Assembly (NCBI RefSeq): GCF_000350225.1
Contig: NW_005179241.1
Coordinates: 424,264 to 488,263 of the forward strand
From: Chondrus crispus
Taxonomy: Eukaryota; Rhodophyta; Florideophyceae; Gigartinales; Gigartinaceae
Direction of reading: 5' to 3'
Length of the DNA stretch: 64,000 nucleotides
Shown: piece after piece, positions 63,537-64,000 of the stretch
Numbering within the stretch: position 1 is the first letter of the stretch
How the letters are laid out: every line of letters begins with the position of its first letter
Program-made: the position numbers and the translations under genes
The notes under the pieces: model-generated
Databases searched by the model: none
The model's input: only the letters and a program-made list of their open reading frames with translations
What the model was told of the DNA's origin: nothing

Positions 63537-64000
63537 CGTGAAGAAACCGAGAAGAAGAAAACACATTCGATACATGGTGAGTAATTGCTGCCAAGCTCCG
63601 AGCCGTGAGCGAGCCTGTGTGGGGTTTGTTGGTCGCCATCCTGCATGAAACGATCGAGAGGATTTCCTCTCCCGCTCAGATGTAGAATTCAGCCGTGGGA
63701 GGCGCAGTGAGTGGGAGTCATGGAGGCCAGATAATGTTGCAGATGGGTGCAGGTTACGAGCGGTAGTGCGATATTGTGTCGGGAGATCGGAAATGTCGAA
63801 CGACATCGGAGAGTGGAACTTATGTGTGCTACGTGTTTTAATTGTCTGTCTCTACAATGACTTCATTCATCTAATTTTAATTGGGCCCTCGTCATCTGCC
63901 CGTGCCGCACGTCGCACGGGCCGTGCGGCGCGCGAATGATCACAAGTGGCTCCTTGGAAAACTCCCTATCGCTTGCGGCTCGTCGCGCTGAAGAGCTACA
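63537..64000. other. No gene seen at the right edge
   Basis: About 460 bp. GCCCGTGC and GCACGGGC (63898-63905; 63914-63921) form a small GC-rich hairpin. A minus-strand frame at 63288-63806 has no family motif and overlaps the ARP5 remnant. Confidence 0.4.

Noticed and set aside
1-64000. tRNA, rRNA or CRISPR features
   Set aside because: No cloverleaf with A and B boxes, no rRNA stretch and no regularly spaced short repeats were recognised.

Overview
The window is nuclear DNA of a eukaryote, most likely a red alga. The clues are: mostly intron-poor open frames, a plastid light-harvesting-like (HLIP/one-helix) protein gene, eukaryotic host families (ARP5-, MOT2/MFSD5-, TMEM62-, Utp6-, GST-like), and a heavy load of LTR elements and DNA transposons (Ty3, copia, Tigger/pogo, Harbinger, piggyBac). 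The species is inferred, not shown; a florideophyte such as Chondrus would fit.

Layout. 1-8.2 kb: the 3' part of a broken Ty3-type chromovirus (its 5' end lies outside the window), with a long GC-rich spacer and a 3' LTR. 8.62-13.84 kb: a broken copia element on the minus strand with very short (118-120 bp) LTRs and a perfect TAGTC target duplication. 14.22-16.31 kb: a Tigger/pogo element. 16.5-28.4 kb: a three-level nest. A Harbinger element (Myb-like gene plus DDE transposase) was hit in its transposase gene by a piggyBac element that duplicated CTAG, and that piggyBac was then hit by a very young copia element with near-identical 694-bp LTRs and a CGGTT duplication. 28.5-30.1 kb: two small TA-flanked DNA elements.

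30.2-35.8 kb holds the most striking unit. Two long in-frame halves, about 1,400 codons in all, read as a piggyBac-like DDE transposase with a YqaJ/lambda-exonuclease-type PD-(D/E)XK nuclease domain lying between its second and third catalytic blocks. A single TAA separates the halves, and arrays of GTCTCA/TGAGAC and GCACTTTTTGAGAT motifs flank the coding part.

35.8-46 kb is gene-poor, with one clear small host gene (two C2H2 fingers, 39.1-39.6 kb), a G-rich tract, a tandem repeat and palindromes. 46.5-51.4 kb is a third copia element with a pol that looks whole but no recognisable LTRs. 51.6-63.5 kb is a run of host-derived genes, most of them partial or broken: a TMEM62-like C-terminal half, a MOT2/MFSD5 transporter, a Utp6-like C-terminus, an apparently intact GC-rich HLIP-like protein, an orphan 653-aa protein, a GST-like fragment, an orphan protein and ARP5 shards.

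No tRNA, rRNA, CRISPR array or bacterial-type operon was seen. Functionally the window is a transposon graveyard next to a pseudogene cluster; the HLIP-like gene, the C2H2 gene and possibly the orphan gene at 56.8 kb are the likeliest working host genes.
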